This document shows positions 53,118-64,000 of a stretch of DNA of 64,000 nucleotides, in pieces. The notes beneath the pieces are model-generated. The model saw nothing but the letters and a program-made list of their open reading frames with translations, did not search any database and was not told the origin of the DNA. The DNA lies in NCBI GenBank assembly GCA_030340625.1, contig JAOPHQ010000575.1:169501-233500 (forward strand), in the 5' to 3' direction. The stretch is from Merluccius polli. Lineage: Eukaryota > Chordata > Actinopteri > Gadiformes > Merlucciidae. Position 1 is the stretch's first letter; each line of letters opens with the position of its first letter. A program made the translations under genes and the position numbers.

Positions 53118-53735
53118 CCTAAACCTAACCAGGTAGTTGTGTTACCTAACCCTAACCAAGTAGTTGTGTTACCTAAACCTAACCAAGTAGTTGTTACCTA
53201 AACCTAACCAAGTAGTTGTGTTACCTAAACCTAACCAAGTAGTTGTTACCTAAACCTAACCAAGTAGTTGTGTTGCCTAAACCTTACCAAGTAGTTGTTA
53301 CCTAAACCTAACCAAGTAGTTGTGTTACCTAAACCTAACCAAGTAGTTGTGTTACCTAAACCTAACCAAGTAGTTGTTACCTAAACCTAACCAAGTAGTT
53401 GTGTTACCTAAACCTAACCAAGTAGTTGTGTTGCCTAAACCTTACCAAGTAGTTGTGTTGCCTAAACCTAACCAAGTAGTTGTGTTTCCTAAACCTAACT
53501 AAGTAGTTTTGTTACCGAAACCTAACCAGGTATTTGTGTTGCCTAACTCTAACCAGGTAGTTGTGTTGTCTAACCAGGTAGTTTTGTTACCTAACCAAGT
53601 AGTTGTGTTTCCTAAACCTAACTAAGTAGTTTTGTTACCGAAACCTAACCAGGTATTTGTGTTGCCTAACTCTAACCAGGTAGTTGTGTTGTCTAACCAG
53701 GTAGTTTTGTTACCTAACCAGGTAGTTGTGTTACC
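53118..53735. repeat. 25/27-bp minisatellite directly upstream of sil1
   Basis: About 600 bp of units such as GTAGTTGTGTTACCTAAACC plus TAACCAA (27 bp), alternating with a 25-bp form lacking GT. A composite block beginning at 53481 recurs at 53604 (offset 123 bp) with almost no change, showing a recent higher-order duplication. The array stops at the CRE of the sil1 promoter. Confidence 0.95.
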
Positions 53736-53810
53736 TGATGACGTCAGTGTAAGTGGAGAAGTTCCGGTGCGCTCTGTGGGCGGGGCCCTAGTGACGTCTT
53801 CAACAAAGGA
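53736..53810 (+). promoter_or_regulatory. sil1 proximal promoter
   Basis: A perfect CRE/ATF palindrome TGACGTCA (53739-53746), a GC box GGGCGGGG (53778-53785) and a second TGACGTCT (53792-53799) fall within 60 bp. ATF/CREB-type sites suit a gene for an ER co-chaperone induced by the unfolded protein response. The transcription start is inferred to lie shortly downstream. Confidence 0.6.
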
Positions 53811-53849
53811 CGGATATTATTACCTGGATTTCAATGGGAAAGAAAGTAA

Positions 53850-54093
53850 TTAATAAAATAAATCAAGTGAATTGAGTTGATCGGTGTTACATACGGGCCA
53901 CACCTCTACATCTCACTGGAGCGGATGGAGCCGGTGCCTCTCTGGCGTCACTTCCTGTCACTTGTCACTTGACAGGACGTGGATTTAGTCTCTCTTTGGA
54001 GGGAGTCTGGTCCAGTCTCCCCGCATGGTCCCAGTGGTCTACCAGAGGTCTCCCAGTGGTCTACCAGAGGTCTCCCAGTGGACCGGCAGTCCG
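53850..54093 (+). other. Probable non-coding first exon of sil1
   Basis: The segment ends in a good donor, GTCCG|GTAAGG (GT at 54094). The next acceptor (54580-54581) leads to the coding exon. A 22-bp unit CAGTGGTCTACCAGAGGTCT plus CC is tandemly duplicated at 54032-54075. The 5' end is not determined. Confidence 0.5.
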
Positions 54094-54586
54094 GTAAGGT
54101 CCGTCCCATGCAGACCCATGTTGTGTTGCTATGTGTGACGGGTTGGACCAACAGGCTTCACGGCAAGACGTTACATCCCCAACTACAGTGCAGATGTCCA
54201 GATAAGCATTTCTCCTCGTCAAAATGGACATTAAAGATATCCACAGTAGCGTTCTTAATAGTATAAATTGTATTTCGAGGTAGCCCATCTGCAACTTTGA
54301 TTGTTCTAGTCAAAACTAAATTTAACAGGTGTGGTTTACACGTTTAACCTGTCTGGCAAATTAATATTGACTAATGGCAGTTCATTTCATACAGTGTTAA
54401 CTATAGGACATCATGTAGGTCTATATTAGATTCCAACAATGTATTTTTTCATCATCTTATGTCTGCAGTAATTATTCACCTTCCAGTGTATTGATGGCAG
54501 TAATTGTAATGAAGTAATTGTAATTAATTGATCTTATTTTGTAATTATCAGAGGCTAAAAATTAAATTGCTTTTAATTTAGTGAGG

Positions 54587-63219
<8,633 letters not shown>

Positions 63220-63410
63220 GTGTGTGTGAGTGTGGGTGTGTGTCAAAAAATGGTATGTGAGGATTGTCTGTGTTTGTCTCATGTGTGGGTTGCTGGGTAT
63301 AGATTATCAAAGCTGCTGTAGGTGAGAGTTGTAAAACCCCCAAGGGGGGGTCGCAAGAAAATGTCCCAAGATTTAAACATTGAACATTTTTGGCCACAAA
63401 AAACTGGTTA

Positions 63411-63994
63411 GTCAGCGAGCCCCCAGGCTACCTGCCTTGCACTGCTGGTTTCTCTGGAAGCTAAGCGGGGGCTGGTCTGGTCCATCTCTGGATGGGAGAC
63501 CAGTTGGTGCTGGTAGAGGTGTTGGAGGGCCAGTAGGGGGTGCTCATCCCTCTGGCCTCTGTAAGATCCCCAATGCCCCGGGATGGAGACGGGGACTCCG
63601 TCCCGTCTAGAGCACCGTCTTTCGGATGAGACGTTAAACCGAGGTCCTGACTCCCTGTGGTCACTAAAGATCCCGTGGCACTCATCGCAAGAGTAGGGGT
63701 GCTAACCCCGGTGTCCCGGCCAAATTCCCAACCCGGCTCTTGTACCAACATGGCCACCTAATCATCCCCTGGTCTCTAATTGGTCAGTTTCATTCCTCAC
63801 CTCTCCGCTGTGCCAGTGTGTGGTGAGCGTTCTGGCGCATACTGGCTGCCGTGCATCACCCAAGTGGGTGCTACACTCTGGTAGCGGATGAGGTGTCATA
63901 TCTTCCCCACACACACACTATGTAAGTGCTTTGAGTGACCTCCAATAAAGCGCTATATAAATCCAATCAATTATTATTATTATTATTATTATAG
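63411..63994 (+). mobile_element. 5S rRNA-derived SINE (SINE3-like)
   Basis: The head resembles 5S rRNA, with GGAAGCTAAGCGGGG at 63456-63470 (A-box region) and TGGATGGGAGACC at 63489-63501 (C-box), in the correct spacing for a type-1 Pol III promoter. A unique body follows, then a LINE-like tail, AATAAAGCGCTATATAAAT, and (ATT)n. It lies in the last visible sil1 intron, same strand. It is similar to the SINE3/DeuSINE group by memory. Confidence 0.8.
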
Positions 63995-64000
63995 TATGCA

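Noticed and set aside
53118..53735. CRISPR-like or telomeric array
   Set aside because: Units are contiguous 25/27-bp tandem copies without unique spacers, and the CCTAACC words are embedded in longer units, not in TTAGGG arrays.

Overview
The window is vertebrate nuclear DNA, almost certainly from a teleost fish. The genes have short exons with GT-AG introns, dinucleotide microsatellites are very dense, and the mobile elements are of fish type (Harbinger, hAT MITEs, a chromodomain Ty3/gypsy element, a 5S-headed SINE). No species can be assigned from the sequence alone.

Layout. 1-15.3 kb is intergenic and repeat-dominated: an old repeat split by a Harbinger-like MITE (1111-1541), LINE remnants (about 4.0-6.3 kb), a broken chromodomain Ty3/gypsy element (6919-11067) carrying a hAT MITE with exact 8-bp target duplications, then microsatellites and a non-repetitive, possibly regulatory block (13.3-13.9 kb). 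15.3-19.5 kb (+) is a complete three-exon NK1-class homeobox gene (nkx1-1/nkx1.2-like, 414 aa predicted). 22.1-44.4 kb (-) is uvssa, the UV-stimulated scaffold protein A of transcription-coupled repair (14 coding exons, about 796 aa). 45.8-52.4 kb (+) is spdl1 (Spindly, 13 coding exons, 591 aa), head-to-head with uvssa across a short CpG-rich shared promoter. 54.6-63.2 kb (+) is sil1, the ER nucleotide-exchange factor for BiP; ten coding exons (390 codons) are inside the window and the last lies beyond it. Its introns hold a 2-kb Harbinger element with a broken transposase, a hAT MITE, other repeats and, in the last visible intron, a 5S-derived SINE.

The genes do not form one pathway: a developmental transcription factor, a DNA-repair scaffold, a mitotic dynein adaptor and an ER co-chaperone. 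The nkx1-uvssa pairing matches human 4p16.3 (NKX1-1/UVSSA) and supports the NKX1-1 branch, with uvssa introns a plausible home for nkx1 enhancers. SPDL1 and SIL1 lie on human 5q, so the window joins material that is split in human.

No new multi-gene system was found. The most interesting items are the nested, datable transposons, an inverted duplication inside the gypsy element, a dispersed MITE family in the spdl1 and sil1 introns, a minisatellite abutting the CRE-containing sil1 promoter, and AT-rich candidate enhancers inside uvssa.
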